DNA from: Piscicola geometra | Taxonomy: Eukaryota; Annelida; Clitellata; Hirudinida; Piscicolidae | Direction: 5' to 3' | Assembly: GCA_943735955.1 (NCBI GenBank) | Contig: OX030957.1 | Location: forward strand, 9,856,100-9,920,099 | Length of the DNA stretch: 64,000 nucleotides | Shown here: positions 37,761 to 48,912 of the stretch, one piece after another | How the letters are laid out: the number at the start of each line of letters is the position of its first letter | How positions within the stretch are numbered: position 1 is the stretch's first letter | Translations under genes and position numbers: made by a program | Notes under the pieces: generated by a model | Seen by the model: only the letters and a program-made list of their open reading frames with translations | What the model was told of the DNA's origin: nothing | Databases searched by the model: none

Positions 37761-37944
37761 ATGATAATAAGAATAATAATAAGCACGAGCATTATTATAG
37801 TGGCGTATAACGGGCTTCCAAGCCACTTAGGCTGCATATTTTCATTTGCGCCTTTGGGTTACTAGGGCATTGGTTGCACTCGAACCTAAGACCTTTCATT
37901 ATTGGTCAAGCCGAGAGTCGTTGCCGACTCAGCTACCCGTTCAT
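37761..37944 (-). repeat. tRNA-derived SINE, best-preserved copy
   Basis: The minus-strand head has an A box (TAGCTGAGTCGG) and a B box (GGTTCGAGTGC) about 50 bases apart. That spacing suggests descent from a tRNA with a long variable arm (Ser/Leu type). The body ends in a (TTATTA)n-like tail, the usual 3' end of SINEs that depend on a partner LINE. Confidence 0.8.
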
Positions 37945-39700
37945 ATGATCGATAGTTTTGGTCTTTTTTCTCAAAAACTGGGCCATAAAAAGATCTTAGA
38001 AAAAAAATATTTTTCATATTTTCAGGAGAGTTGTTGACTTGTCAAATTTTGACATTTAAATTGCAAATGAACGTTCCGATAAAAAAGAAATTTGTTTTAT
38101 GTAAGTATAAGCAATTTTAAAATAATGAAAAAAATTCTGTAATAATTCAAAACATTTCGATAAGATTTTTATTTGAAAGTGCTCTATTAAAATCAATCAA
38201 TCAATCAAAATGAATCATTTTAATTTAGAGTACTTTCAAAGATTTCTTCAAATGAGAGCATAATGTGGAGATTTTGACTTTATTTGATTTCCAAATGGCC
38301 GCAATGTGATCCAAACCAACATTAAGAAGATTAGTAGACGAATGAGATTTAAGGCATATTCTTCATCATTGTGAGCTGAGTTAAATTTTTTTGTTTCAGT
38401 ATTTTTTCGTTTTATTAAACCACTTGGTTATTTAATTTTTGCAATATTTTGCATTACAGTATTTGAAATCGAACATTAGTTTTTTATATAAAACCTTATG
38501 CGATTAAATGCATATTTATACTGTCGTGGGTTGACATTGAAGCTGGTCTAGCTAAAAGATAAAATAAAGTCTACTAATAGATGGAAGGTTGAATGTTTTC
38601 AGTAAGATTAGATACAACTATTGAAAGATATTTTCAATAAATAAAAATAATGATTTTAATCAAGACTTCACTGGTTTTTTATTTACATAATTGGTCTTCA
38701 GCGACCATTTGCCGATTGAGCGTTTGTGGTGACACGTGCAGATGGCAGTTTCTCCACAAATTTGAACACCATGTCACCGTGGTAATTGGGCATTCACTCA
38801 AGTTTCAAAAGAAAAATCGAAAAATAAATAACAATAATATTCAAATTGAAAAATGTATAAACATGTGCGGGAATTTGTCATAGAAGTTGGCAAAAATATT
38901 TAACTGAAATGAAACATAAAAAGTCTACTTGTTTTGTATTCCTTGTTCAGTTAAAAAATTCAGTTAAGGATGTTGAACTAATTGAATGGATGCGAAACCC
39001 TGGAAATGTGTTGAAGTGGATCCAAACATGCGATCAACCTCAAAACGATTTTGAAAAGACAAAACGATCGTAAATCAGAATTGAATTACACAAGTCATCT
39101 ATGAGCTGAGCATCGGGATGTAAGTATTAAACGAAAAATTTCAAAATACGACTCCCTGGGGTGTTGTGGGTTAAAAAGATGCTGTATTTCTTATAAAGTT
39201 TAATGGAGTTGCAAAAGGATGAAATAAATTAAATTTGATAAAAATAGGAATTTAATGATACATGAAGAAGTAAATGTTGAAATAGTTGAAAGAGTGAAAT
39301 AGTTTAAATAAGAAAAGCAGATAAAAAAAGACCGTATCAATAGGCGTAAAAAATTATGTTGAAGAGGGTGCTGATGATGATGACGTGACGATAAAATATT
39401 TTTTAAGAATAAAACACGATCGAAGTAAATATAAAAATTAAATTGATTTTCTCGAAGGTTAAAATTATTTTTAATTATTTGTCTCCCACATGAAAGATAA
39501 GAGTTTTGAGATGAAGACTGTAATTGACTTTCAAATTTATACTTTGAGCATTTGAAATGGTAATGAATATTAATAGGAATAAAAGCAGTAATGAGAAATA
39601 AATCCACATAAAAAATTTCGTGTTTCGTGTTAAAATCTTGTTTTGATTCGTATAAAGCTTCTTTGAGTTGAAACCCCGATAAACACTTGTTTTTTTCTTA
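37945..39700. other. AT-rich stretch, no supported gene
   Basis: The 135-residue minus-strand frame at 39200-39607 is Phe/Ser/Leu-rich pyrimidine translation, like others in the window, and is not called. Confidence 0.45.
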
Positions 39701-39714
39701 AGCACAAATACTTT

Positions 39715-39905
39715 TTGACGCAGTTTTTCGACCCTCACGCACCCTCTCCATCATCTGGTTTCACCATTAATACACTTTCACGTCGTCTTCAAATCCCACG
39801 ACCCAATAAAATATTCACGACTCTTCATAAACTATCGAGCAGCTTCCAGCGCATAAAATATTTCTCCATTATAACTCCCACACAAAATTCATCTTCTACA
39901 TTTTT
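39715..39905 (-). repeat. Dispersed repeat family R27, copy 4 (inverted)
   Basis: On the minus strand it reads TGTGTGGGAGTTATAATGG, TGCGCTGGAAGCTGCTCG, TTTATTGGGTCGTGGGATTT and GAAGACGACGTGAAAGTG. The plus-strand open frame over it is therefore repeat DNA, not a gene. Confidence 0.65.
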
Positions 39906-39939
39906 TCTAAATTACATCAACACTGTTTCATAAAATGTT

Positions 39940-41760
39940 ACCTGATCCTATACCCATCACATCCTCCACTCTTTCAAAAAAAGAGAATATTTTTTCTTCT
40001 TATAGTACTTTTCCACTTCATCTCAGTTTTATAAACACGCGAACGTAATTTTTTCAGTTTTTTAATCATATTTGATCTTTTGGTTTTGGGTTTCACGAGA
40101 CGTTTCCACAATCATCTTTTTTCTATCTACAGAGTGATGTTAAGATCCCAACTCACAGCATTCGGAGTAACGTGACTCGTTTTTTACTGCTAAACAATTT
40201 TAGTAGTATTTACCTTGCATTAATTTCATTTTAAACATTTTTTGTTTGCAACTTTCTAACAACTCACCTATTTACCATGTTATTTCAAATGACCTGAGAG
40301 ATCTTTCTTTGAATTGCTTATTTTTTCTCATTTACGATTCAAGTTTATAAGGATAAAGAGCTATTTTTCAAAATTTAAATTTTTAAAATAGTTTTTTCTT
40401 TATTTTAAATTTTTTATATAACTCTTTTAAAAACTGATCCCCCAGTTTTATTTTACACCACAACCTATTTTAAAACAACGAAAAAAATGAATTTTTTTTA
40501 TTACCTTCTACTTAAACAAGCGCCTACACTTGTAAATATTTTAATTTTTATTACAGTTTTTCATCTATTTCCATCTGCCTAATCTCAACTCCAAGCACAT
40601 TCGTGAGAAATGTATAGAACAGAAGTTTTTTTCTGAAAAGTCGTTTTACAAAACTTCACGTCTTCATCCGTAAGAGAGCTGAGTGTTTCTGGTGGAAATA
40701 TTTCAAACCCTATTAAAAACTAAGTTTTCAGTTGAGTGCATAGACAGCGATCCTGGAGTGGTTCTAAAGTCCGGACCTTCCCACTTTTTGGTAGTCCACA
40801 TTAAGATGGATCCCCCTCACTTTTTTCAATAGAAACATTTTTAAACTCTCGTTTTGATCCGAGCATAATCGTCAACCATGGCATAAAACAGAATTTTTAT
40901 ATAGTAATACATTGTGAGTATCTTTAGTTATAGTGATAGCTGTCTAAAACGAAACTATTCTTTGCTCACTTAAATATTAGTGTCGAAACAGAAGTTTAAA
41001 ATTTTTTCAAGTGGGAATTGCCGCCCCTGGTTGAGTGTGTACACTGTAGAAAAATAAACGGCGTATTTATACGTCAACCAAGATTAATACATGTTTTTCA
41101 TGAAAATACTTACATAGTTTACAAATTAATGACACGTTTATACGTTTGACTTAAAATAAAATTTGTGATTCTTTTCATAGAAACCAATTAATTTAGATTT
41201 CATTTAAATTGTAATTGAATTTTATTTTTTTTCATCTAAAATGTCAAGCTTTGCTCATAAAAATTAATAAAGACTTTGTCCATCTATCAATCACGTAAAC
41301 TGATTAAGTCTTTGAAATGCTTCAAATTGAAGCAGTGACTTTTGAGTATGATAAATACTTGAGACTAAAAAAAGATGGCGTGGGAGGTATTGGAGAAAAG
41401 CAAGAAATCTCCTAAAAGCCCCCATAAAAAATTTAATTTAAAATAGAAACAATAAAACTATTAAATATTGTTTTTTTAAAGTGAGAATGGTGAAAATTTT
41501 TATCTTTTAGCCAGTTGGCTGACGAACTGTGAAAGTTCTTCGCCATGACTGCAAACTCTTCGTGATTTTAGTGATAAAAAGACCTATTTTTTCTTCTTTG
41601 AAACAAATAATTTTTACAAATGAAGCATTAAATTTTTTTTTGTCTGTTTATGCTTGCCATCATTTTATTATTTCTTTAACCTTTGAAAAAATAATTATTT
41701 CAGTAGAAACAGGTTTTCACTTTTTTTTCTAAATTAATGATCGTATTTTTTAAAACCTCC
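39940..41760. other. AT-rich stretch, no gene seen
   Basis: Poly-T runs and a GC-richer patch at 40740-40830. No conserved block identified. Confidence 0.5.
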
Positions 41761-41849
41761 CATCAAAAAACTATAGTATCATCATTATGCTTATTCAGAG
41801 CAGCAGTAATCAGACTGGCATCAAAAGACGTCGTTACGTCAGTGTCAAC

Positions 41850-43359
41850 TAGAGGTCGGACCAAGTACCCGATCCGACTGGGTACCCGTTGACTCCCGTG
41901 GGAACGGGAATGAAAATTAATTTCGAGACGGTAAAAGTCGGATTCCATGAATAGGTTTTCGGGACGGGAACGGGAATCAACATTCAAATTGGAAACGGGA
42001 AAAAACGGGAACGGGAATCAACTTTTAAATCGGGAACGAGAAAAAACGGGAATAAAAGTTATTGGGATTGGATACTTTAAAAATTATTCAACAGCAAACT
42101 CTTAAGAATGGATGTCTCTAATTCATCGATACCCCGTACTTAAAATAAGTATTAAATGCAATAGTTTAACAAAGCCACCATGGCATTGTCAATGTCAAAA
42201 TCTCCCTGATTATATTTTAAGTTGTTATGGCGAGTCCAAATATTAGGAAAATTAGAAAAAATGGATGATGATGAAAACTTGTCAGATGAAATCAAACTGT
42301 TCAGTTATATATTTTTTATTTTATAAATTAATACTATGAATTTGAGTTCTTAATTTTAAGTTGATTTCTCAGTTGATCATTTTGACGAAATAAAAGATGC
42401 CCATTGAACTTATTCATATGGCAGCATGTCTGTTGCATCTTCAGTATTAATGAATAACAAGAAAAAAGTTTTAAATAAAACAAAAATTAAATAAAAAGAC
42501 ATTGATTAGAGAAAATTTAATTCTTTTTTTTACAGCCAGACCAAGCTGCAGTGCTGTTAAGAAAAACAAATTATGGTTATTTAGACCTATTATGTTTGTT
42601 TTTATAACGGAAGAATTAGAACCAAAATTGTTTACTATCAAATTATATGAATGATTTTATTTTTGTAGTTTTGGAGAATAAGAATGTTGTGAAAAAACAT
42701 ATTTATACCATTATTAAGAAATTAATAATAATGTACGAGAAATAAAATTCAGAAGAGAATGAATTGTACAGATATTATAAAGATGTTTTATTTCATAGCC
42801 GTAAAATGAACAATTTTCCAATACTACAAGAAGAAGCCAAAATTTGTAAAGTATACCTGCAAGTTCTATTCCCTGTGAACGGAATTTTTCAACATGTAGT
42901 CGTTTAACTTTAGACCCAAGATCATCTCATTTGAAAGCTAAAACTTTAAATGGTTCAACCCGTGTGAAAAGCAATAAAGATTTGATTTTATTACTTGAAT
43001 ACAATGACTAACTTCAATACTTGTATTTCAATAACTATTTGAAATTTAAATTGAGTTTTTTTAATTTTAAAACGAAATATTTTCTGACTTTCAAATAATA
43101 AATGTTAAGAAATTATAGGACTAGCAAGCTTGGGACGAGTGAACACGGCAGTGGAAATGTATGGAAAGAACAAAATTGTATTTTCGAGAATGGGTCGGGA
43201 CCGGGTCAAAAAGTTTCTGGAACGGGTCTAAACCGGGAATTGAGTTGTGGGAATAGGATGGGAATCCAAATTCTGACGGCCATTGGGAACGGGACGGGAA
43301 AAAAACTTTCGAGACCGGGATGGAACCGGGAATGAAAAATGGTCCCAGTTCTACCTTTA
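41850..43359 (+). mobile_element. hAT DNA transposon, 1.5 kb, inserted in copy D
   Basis: The left end is TAGAGGTCGGACC and the right end, complemented, is TAAAGGTAGAACTGGGACC. These are imperfect inverted ends of hAT type, flanked by 8-bp target duplications GTGTCAAC (41842-41849) and GTATCAAT (43360-43367) that have drifted by two transitions. Both ends carry unusually G-rich (GGGAACGGGAAT)-like subterminal repeats. A transposase C-terminal remnant lies inside. The host sequence without the insertion is visible at 33525-33545. Confidence 0.8.
42805..43011 (+). pseudogene. hAT transposase C-terminal dimerisation domain, frame-shifted
   Basis: IPCERNFSTCSR, SSHLKAKTLNG and RVKSNKDLI match the hAT dimerisation region and are nearly identical to the 29901-30095 copy. 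The upstream part (LQEEAKICKVYLQVL) is in another frame, so the gene is broken. The remaining catalytic region is deleted. Confidence 0.75.
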
Positions 43360-45259
43360 GTATCAATTCGACACAAAATTGTTTGAATGTTTTTTTTCTC
43401 TTATAATTCGTTTCGATTCATCGACTATCATTTTTCATTATAATTTATTTATTTATGCGTGTTACGAATTCTTAAATACTTTCTATATTGCTATTATTTC
43501 TTCTTGCACCCTTTATATTTAAATTTTCCAGTGCAATATTCCAAGTTTTTCACAATTTGAAAAATCACAAAACCATTTCAACTTCAAATTCTACTGATGT
43601 AACGTGTTCTGTTCGTTAGTTTTTTACATTGGTGTTTTAGTCTGAAGTAACCTCTCGGATATCCTCGAGCTAATTTTTTCAAAAACTAAAAAAAATTAAC
43701 TTAACTATAAAGGTAAAAATTATTTTTTCAATCTCGAACAGAGTCTTATAACAAAACCAATTTCAAGTTTATTAAAAAAAAAATTTTTTTATTATACCCG
43801 ATATATTTTAAAAGCAATTTAAGGAAGTATACTTTAAAATTCAAAGTTTTCAAATTAATAAAAAATTATTCACTAAACAGAATTTAAACTGACTTTTTTA
43901 CAAAATAAAATTACCTTTGAAAATCATGAGTTTTAACTATAATTTTGGTTTCAAGCGTTTTATCATTGACACGTTTTATGTAGATAAAATTTTCATAAAT
44001 GAAAAAATTATTATTTTTAAAGTTTGACTTTAATGAGCTTATCACTTATAACAGCTAATCGTATTAATTGTAAAGGAGCGATATACAAAATTGAAAGACA
44101 AAAATTCAAATTCAACTTAGAAGAGTGAAACACCAATATTGTGTAAACTTTTTGAAAATGATTTGTTAAAAATTCATTTTTTTTAATATATTCTCCAAAA
44201 ATCATTTAAAACATTTTCTCAGTTATTTGGTTATTTAAAAATGAAAAATACGTATTAGTTTTTACCTATATCTTTTAACCCTGAAGTTTTTCCCAAGATT
44301 AAGATTCGGAGATATCCGAAATGTTTGCTTTTGTTACATTTTTTATAAAGAACTAGCTCATATTACCAGGCCAAATTAATAAAATTCAAAAAGTTATGTT
44401 CTTAAAAGGATTATCATAGTTGAATTCGTCTGGAACAACATGAAGAATACTCTCTAGGAAAGCCGGCATAAAGAAGTGAGATTGAGTCAGATTCGTGTGT
44501 GCATCAGCCTAATTTCATTAGCGCCCCTCGCTAACACTTCATCTCTGTCTTCACAGCAATGCTACAAAAGGAAAACCTTTTTAACTAAGATTTGTAACGC
44601 CATTTGAAATTCTTCAAGAAGAGGCAAGCTATGGTCTTCATGTAGAACATATATAAAATAAATTAAATGGAAGAAGGGTTGTTTCAAATTTAGGTTTTTT
44701 TATATAGTTAGAATTCTTAAAAACAGAGCAACGGATTTATTCACGAAAAACACGATGCTTGGAACAATGAAATTTTTAAAAGAATCGCCCATAAATCATA
44801 CCACAAAAGATAATACGCTTATAGAAACAGAGTTGCGGATTAATACATTTTGTAATTTAGATATAAAAGGCGCATACGTCTTGCAGCATGATGGCCTAAT
44901 CACCTGCAAGAAGATGCGTACAATCATATGGAACTCATAGGGTTAAAAGCTAGATGAAGAGTGATGCGAAAAGAATCGGTGAAACAGAAATGAATATATT
45001 ATCTCATTCTACTACATGAAAAAAAAACAATATTTCCAAATTAAGTTTATAGTATTTCATTTTATGTTTAGGTACTTTTCACATTAGGTTGAACGAGCTT
45101 TGACACCAATAAATTTTTCAATAATACTTTTTTTTGAAGTTTTTTTCTTTTTTTAAAGATACAAGCAAGATTGGATTAGAATCTCAAAAGTAGACAAGAG
45201 CTTTACAGCAATAAACTGACTCCCTGAGTGGATTACAATCTAATGCCATTGAAGAGGCA

Positions 45260-46430
45260 GATTGTTTGTGGTTTCTCAATGTTCTAGAGAGAACCATGAA
45301 GTGTAGTGTGATGTGATGTTTAGCCTTTAGGTTTTGTTTTGCTGTTCAAAATGTAAGAACAAGAAAAAAAAGGAAATGTAAAAGTTTTATTAATTTTATA
45401 TATTTTTAAATAGATTATGAAAAAAAGAAAAAAAATGGTTATTCAACAAATATATCTTATTTACTCTTCATTTTTCTATATCCCACTTTTCGATGAAATG
45501 ATGTTGTTTTTGAAAAACATTATAGGTTTATAAAAAAATACAAATTTAGAAAAATGACTTCTGTTTGCTGAAAAAAACGAAAAACTAGACTCGCCAAAAA
45601 AAAAGACTCAGTGCTCAAAAAAAGTTGTTCAAATATGATACAATTTGAATATAATCAAAATATTTTTCTTCAACAAATATAAATATATGTATATATATAT
45701 TCTTGCTAATTATTATTCTTTTTTTCCCCATCAACCCTCACATCCCCTTATATTTTATTCCTCAATCAGCTTTTGCATTTTTCTCCAAACGGCTTTTTCA
45801 TTCTTTATTGATTCTTCTTTATTTCTATTCTTATCCACTCCTCCATCTCTTTTTCCATCTTTCCATCATATTTTCTATAATAAAATTCACAATTTTAAGC
45901 CGTAAAATAATAAATTTCAAGTTTCTATTTATTGAACACATAGGTCTCATAAGCACATAGACGCATTAAAATTTAGGCAGTTCTGCTGGTGGAATTCGGA
46001 ACAGAGCATCGATTAAACTTCCGAAATTTTGAAAATCGATTTTATATTTGTGTTTTGATTGTTTATTGGCCGGAGAGACCTGACATTTCCAAAAGATTAT
46101 GAATATAATCAAAACACTGATTTTGTAAAATAATATTTTTTAGAGAATAAAAATGGCGTTTGAGTTGGTTTGAGATTTTTTCGAAAAGGGTTGCTTGATC
46201 AGAGCTAGGCACCAAATCATTAGTCTTTTAAAACTTAATTAACGAAATTAAAAATTGTATAAACTATTTAATGTTTAAATTGGAATCATAAACAGACTAA
46301 TTAACTTCCACTAAATTATAGTTCCGTTAATATAACGCGTAATCTCTTTGTAGTCTTCAAAAATAAAGTTTTTCGCAGTTACTGTTTTTTTATTTTTGAA
46401 ATTTTAATATTTTTATTTAGGAGTTATTAA
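45260..46430. other. AT-rich, pyrimidine-rich stretch, no gene seen
   Basis: The overlapping frames at 45645-45960 translate a C/T-rich run and are not supported as coding. Confidence 0.5.
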
Positions 46431-46451
46431 GACTTTGCGCTTATAAAATAC

Positions 46452-46512
46452 AATACAATGAAGAGTATTATTAATGTTGTATAGACCCGAACGAGCTTCA
46501 AATTCAGTTGGT
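46452..46512 (-). repeat. SINE 3'-end fragment
   Basis: AAGAGTATTATTAATGTTG and GACCCGAACGAGCTTCAAAT match the 3' half of the SINE. It is preceded by an ATAAAATACAATACAAT tail shared with the 49.8 kb copy. Confidence 0.5.
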
Positions 46513-46588
46513 TATTAATGATAATACACTTAAACTTAGCAATAAATATTCGACTAATTGAATTAATAAATATTAATAGTGAATAAAC

Positions 46589-47759
46589 TAGAGCTGTTTT
46601 ACGATTAAACATTTTAATCGCCCTTAATCGTTTGATTAAAATTTTGATCGTGCGTTAATGGTATTTTAACGCATTGTTTTTAGCATGTTTAACATTAGTA
46701 TAAAACAGTATTTAAATTTTTTTTAATGTAAAAGAAATTGTATCAAAAATTTTTATATAAAAGTAATCCCTCTTTAAAAATACAATTGAATCCATAAATT
46801 ATAAAAAATGCAAATGTCACACATTATTTTTAAGCCAGTTATCCAAGCAAAAAAGTAATCCACATATGAAAGAACAAAAACGAATCCATAAATTATAATA
46901 AAATGCAATTTTTGAGCTAGTTAATCGAGCAAACAAATTTTTCAACACAAGTTGGATCTAAAGAGACTCTTTTCTTGCTAACTATGTGTTCTGATAAGCT
47001 GAATAGACAGTCACATGAAACTGTACTTGTAGGAGATGACAAGTACTTTTATGCCAGTTTCGCAAGAGCCGGATGTGCCCCTTTGTGTTGTTGCCGACAA
47101 ACAATAGGACAACTCTCAAAGCCTATCTCTTTTCTATAACGTTTAATGATTGACTTAGTAATCAATGAAGTATCTTCATCTTCAGAATCTGATGTTACAT
47201 ATGTTTGTAGTCTTTTGTTTGGTGAAGGCTGTATAGTTTATGAAGTTTTCTTCAATTCTTATAGTTTCTGCAACTTTTTCTTTTTTTTAAAAACATTTTA
47301 CATTTTAAATCGGGGGTCTAATGATGTGGCAATTCTTGACCATTGGATATTCGGATTATTCAGTTGCTATTCCAATTTGGGGAAAAATTTGCGTGTGAAA
47401 CAAATGACATAAGATGGATCATCTTCTGAAGTGTATATTTCTTGTGTGAAGTGACAAATGCAAGTAAAATATAAAGTATTTTTCACCCCCTATAAGTTCT
47501 GTTGCAAATCTTCAAAAAATGAAGTTTTTTGATGAAATGAAATTTTTCCAGTAAATTAGTAGTGTTTGTGTTCCCTTACTGACAATATAACTAAAACAGC
47601 AAAAAACGTTAAATTTAGATAAGTTCAAATGAATTAAATTTTTAAATGCGTTAATTTTAATTTAATGCATTAAAATAATTAATGGCGTTAAATATTTTAA
47701 CGGCCTTTAATTGATTAAAGCGTTAATCGAAAGTTAACGTAGATTAAAGCACAGCTCAA
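46589..47759 (-). mobile_element. hAT DNA transposon with perfect 8-bp target duplication
   Basis: The target duplication GAATAAAC is identical on both sides (46581-46588 and 47760-47767). The ends are TAGAGCTGT and, complemented, TTGAGCTGT, followed by AATTAATCG-type subterminal repeats on both sides. The 1171-bp element carries a degenerate minus-strand transposase remnant. It differs from the TAGAGGTC family at 30 and 42 kb. Confidence 0.85.
46890..47085 (-). pseudogene. hAT transposase remnant inside the 46.6-47.8 kb element
   Basis: Minus-strand translation gives HPALAKLA, a stop, KYLSSPTSTVSCDCLF, then SEHIVSKKRVSLDP and VEKFV. This aligns with the hAT pattern LAK-A-KYL--PATSVSSERLFS...IVSKKRS-L-P. 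The stop and the substitution of CDC for the usual SER show decay. Confidence 0.65.
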
Positions 47760-47767
47760 GAATAAAC

Positions 47768-48745
47768 TATTACTATTACCATTAACACCCAGTCTAGTTA
47801 CTCCCATCACCTTCATTCACCACACGAGAAGCAATGAGCTCATTTCTTTTACGGTTTTCTTTAAGTTACGATGAAGACCATGGAACCATAACGACATTTG
47901 TTGAGGATGTCGCGTTAAGTTGCAAAAATATTTTTTAAAAGCTCTACGAGAATTTCGTGTTTCACTTACACTGTACTTACACTGACAAACTAAGTAATCT
48001 CGATGCTAACAACGTCTGTTTACAACGGTTTTGAAGTTCATTAAAAAAGGATGTATTTTTTGCGTTTTATTAAATTTATTTTTATTATTTTAAAATATTT
48101 TTGTTTATTTAATAATATAAAATATTCCCTTTCTGATTGTTTAATTTTGTTGTATTTTAATTTGTTTTGCTATATTGTAGGAGAGACTGAAGCTGTATGG
48201 AACAATTTTTTACAAATTTTGTAATAAGTTCGTTATTTTTGAAACAGTTATATAATTTTTTTATGTACTAAAAATTTAATTAGTCACAAGTTAAAACACA
48301 AAAAACTGTTTTAAAAAAAATTTATATTCGTTGAAAAAATTAAACTTTTGACAGAGTCCTAAATGTAACAAACAACCCGATACACGAGGTTGTTTTTTTA
48401 CAATAGTCTGAGTTGAATGTTACAAGTGTCAAATATGCCTTTAAAAGGAAATAAAGACAGTAGTTTTTGAAGTTTTTTGGTATTCCTTATATTGTTTTAG
48501 TGTATTTTTAGTGTATTTATGGGCTTTATTGTAAGGCATTGTATTTTCTTTCTTTTTACTCTATTGTTTTATACCATAATGCGTTTCGTTATATTGTTTT
48601 GCATTTCACTTTAATATATTCTGTTGTGTTATGTGGTATTCGAAAACCTTTTATTGTGTTTAGTCTTGATTAAAGTGCTTATATTAAAACGTGAAATTTA
48701 AATAAAACCGTAAAGCCGACCACACAATGGGATTATGTGCTGAAG
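47768..48745. other. AT-rich stretch, no gene seen
   Basis: Loose tandem TGTATTTTA/TTGTTTTA-type words at 48060-48660. No open frames of note. Confidence 0.5.
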
Positions 48746-48748
48746 CCA

Positions 48749-48903
48749 GGAGTGGCGATCTGCGGGAAATCTTGGGGGGGGTCCTCTCCAGGGTCAGAAT
48801 CAAAGAACCGGTATCGACCAATACAGTACCAGCGATACTATTTAGTATTGTTTGCTGATGAAACTCTAACGATAAATAAACAATTTATTGGGTTAGCAAG
48901 TCC
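48749..48903 (+). repeat. Short repeat element, partial copy (GGCGATCTGCGG family)
   Basis: It shares about 110 bp with 51552-51663: GGCGATCTGCGG, CAATACAGTACCAGCGATAC and TATTTAGTATTGTTTGCTG. It directly precedes the broken mobile-element frame. Confidence 0.65.
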
Positions 48904-48912
48904 AACAGACAG

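Larger units (their letters stand above)
41763..45240 (-). pseudogene. Decayed paralogue, copy D, split by a hAT element
   Basis: Block z near 45235-45190 encodes CNPLRESVYCCKAL, differing from copy C largely at third codon positions. Block c near 44555-44425 encodes VLARGANEIRLM, matching VFARVSNEITLM of copy A, but has in-frame stops further on. Block d is cut in two: one part lies at about 43400-43360 and the other at about 41849-41763 (VTTSFDAS, ITAALNKHN), with a 1.5 kb hAT element between them. The same locus is uninterrupted in copy C near 33.53 kb. Confidence 0.4.

Noticed and set aside
39200..39933. Three open frames on both strands
   Set aside because: The right part overlaps the inverted R27 repeat and the rest is pyrimidine-rich; no conserved second copy as protein.
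45645..45960. Two overlapping 85-residue frames
   Set aside because: Phe/Ser/Pro/Leu-rich translation of a C/T-rich run; similar runs elsewhere in the window are clearly repeat tails.
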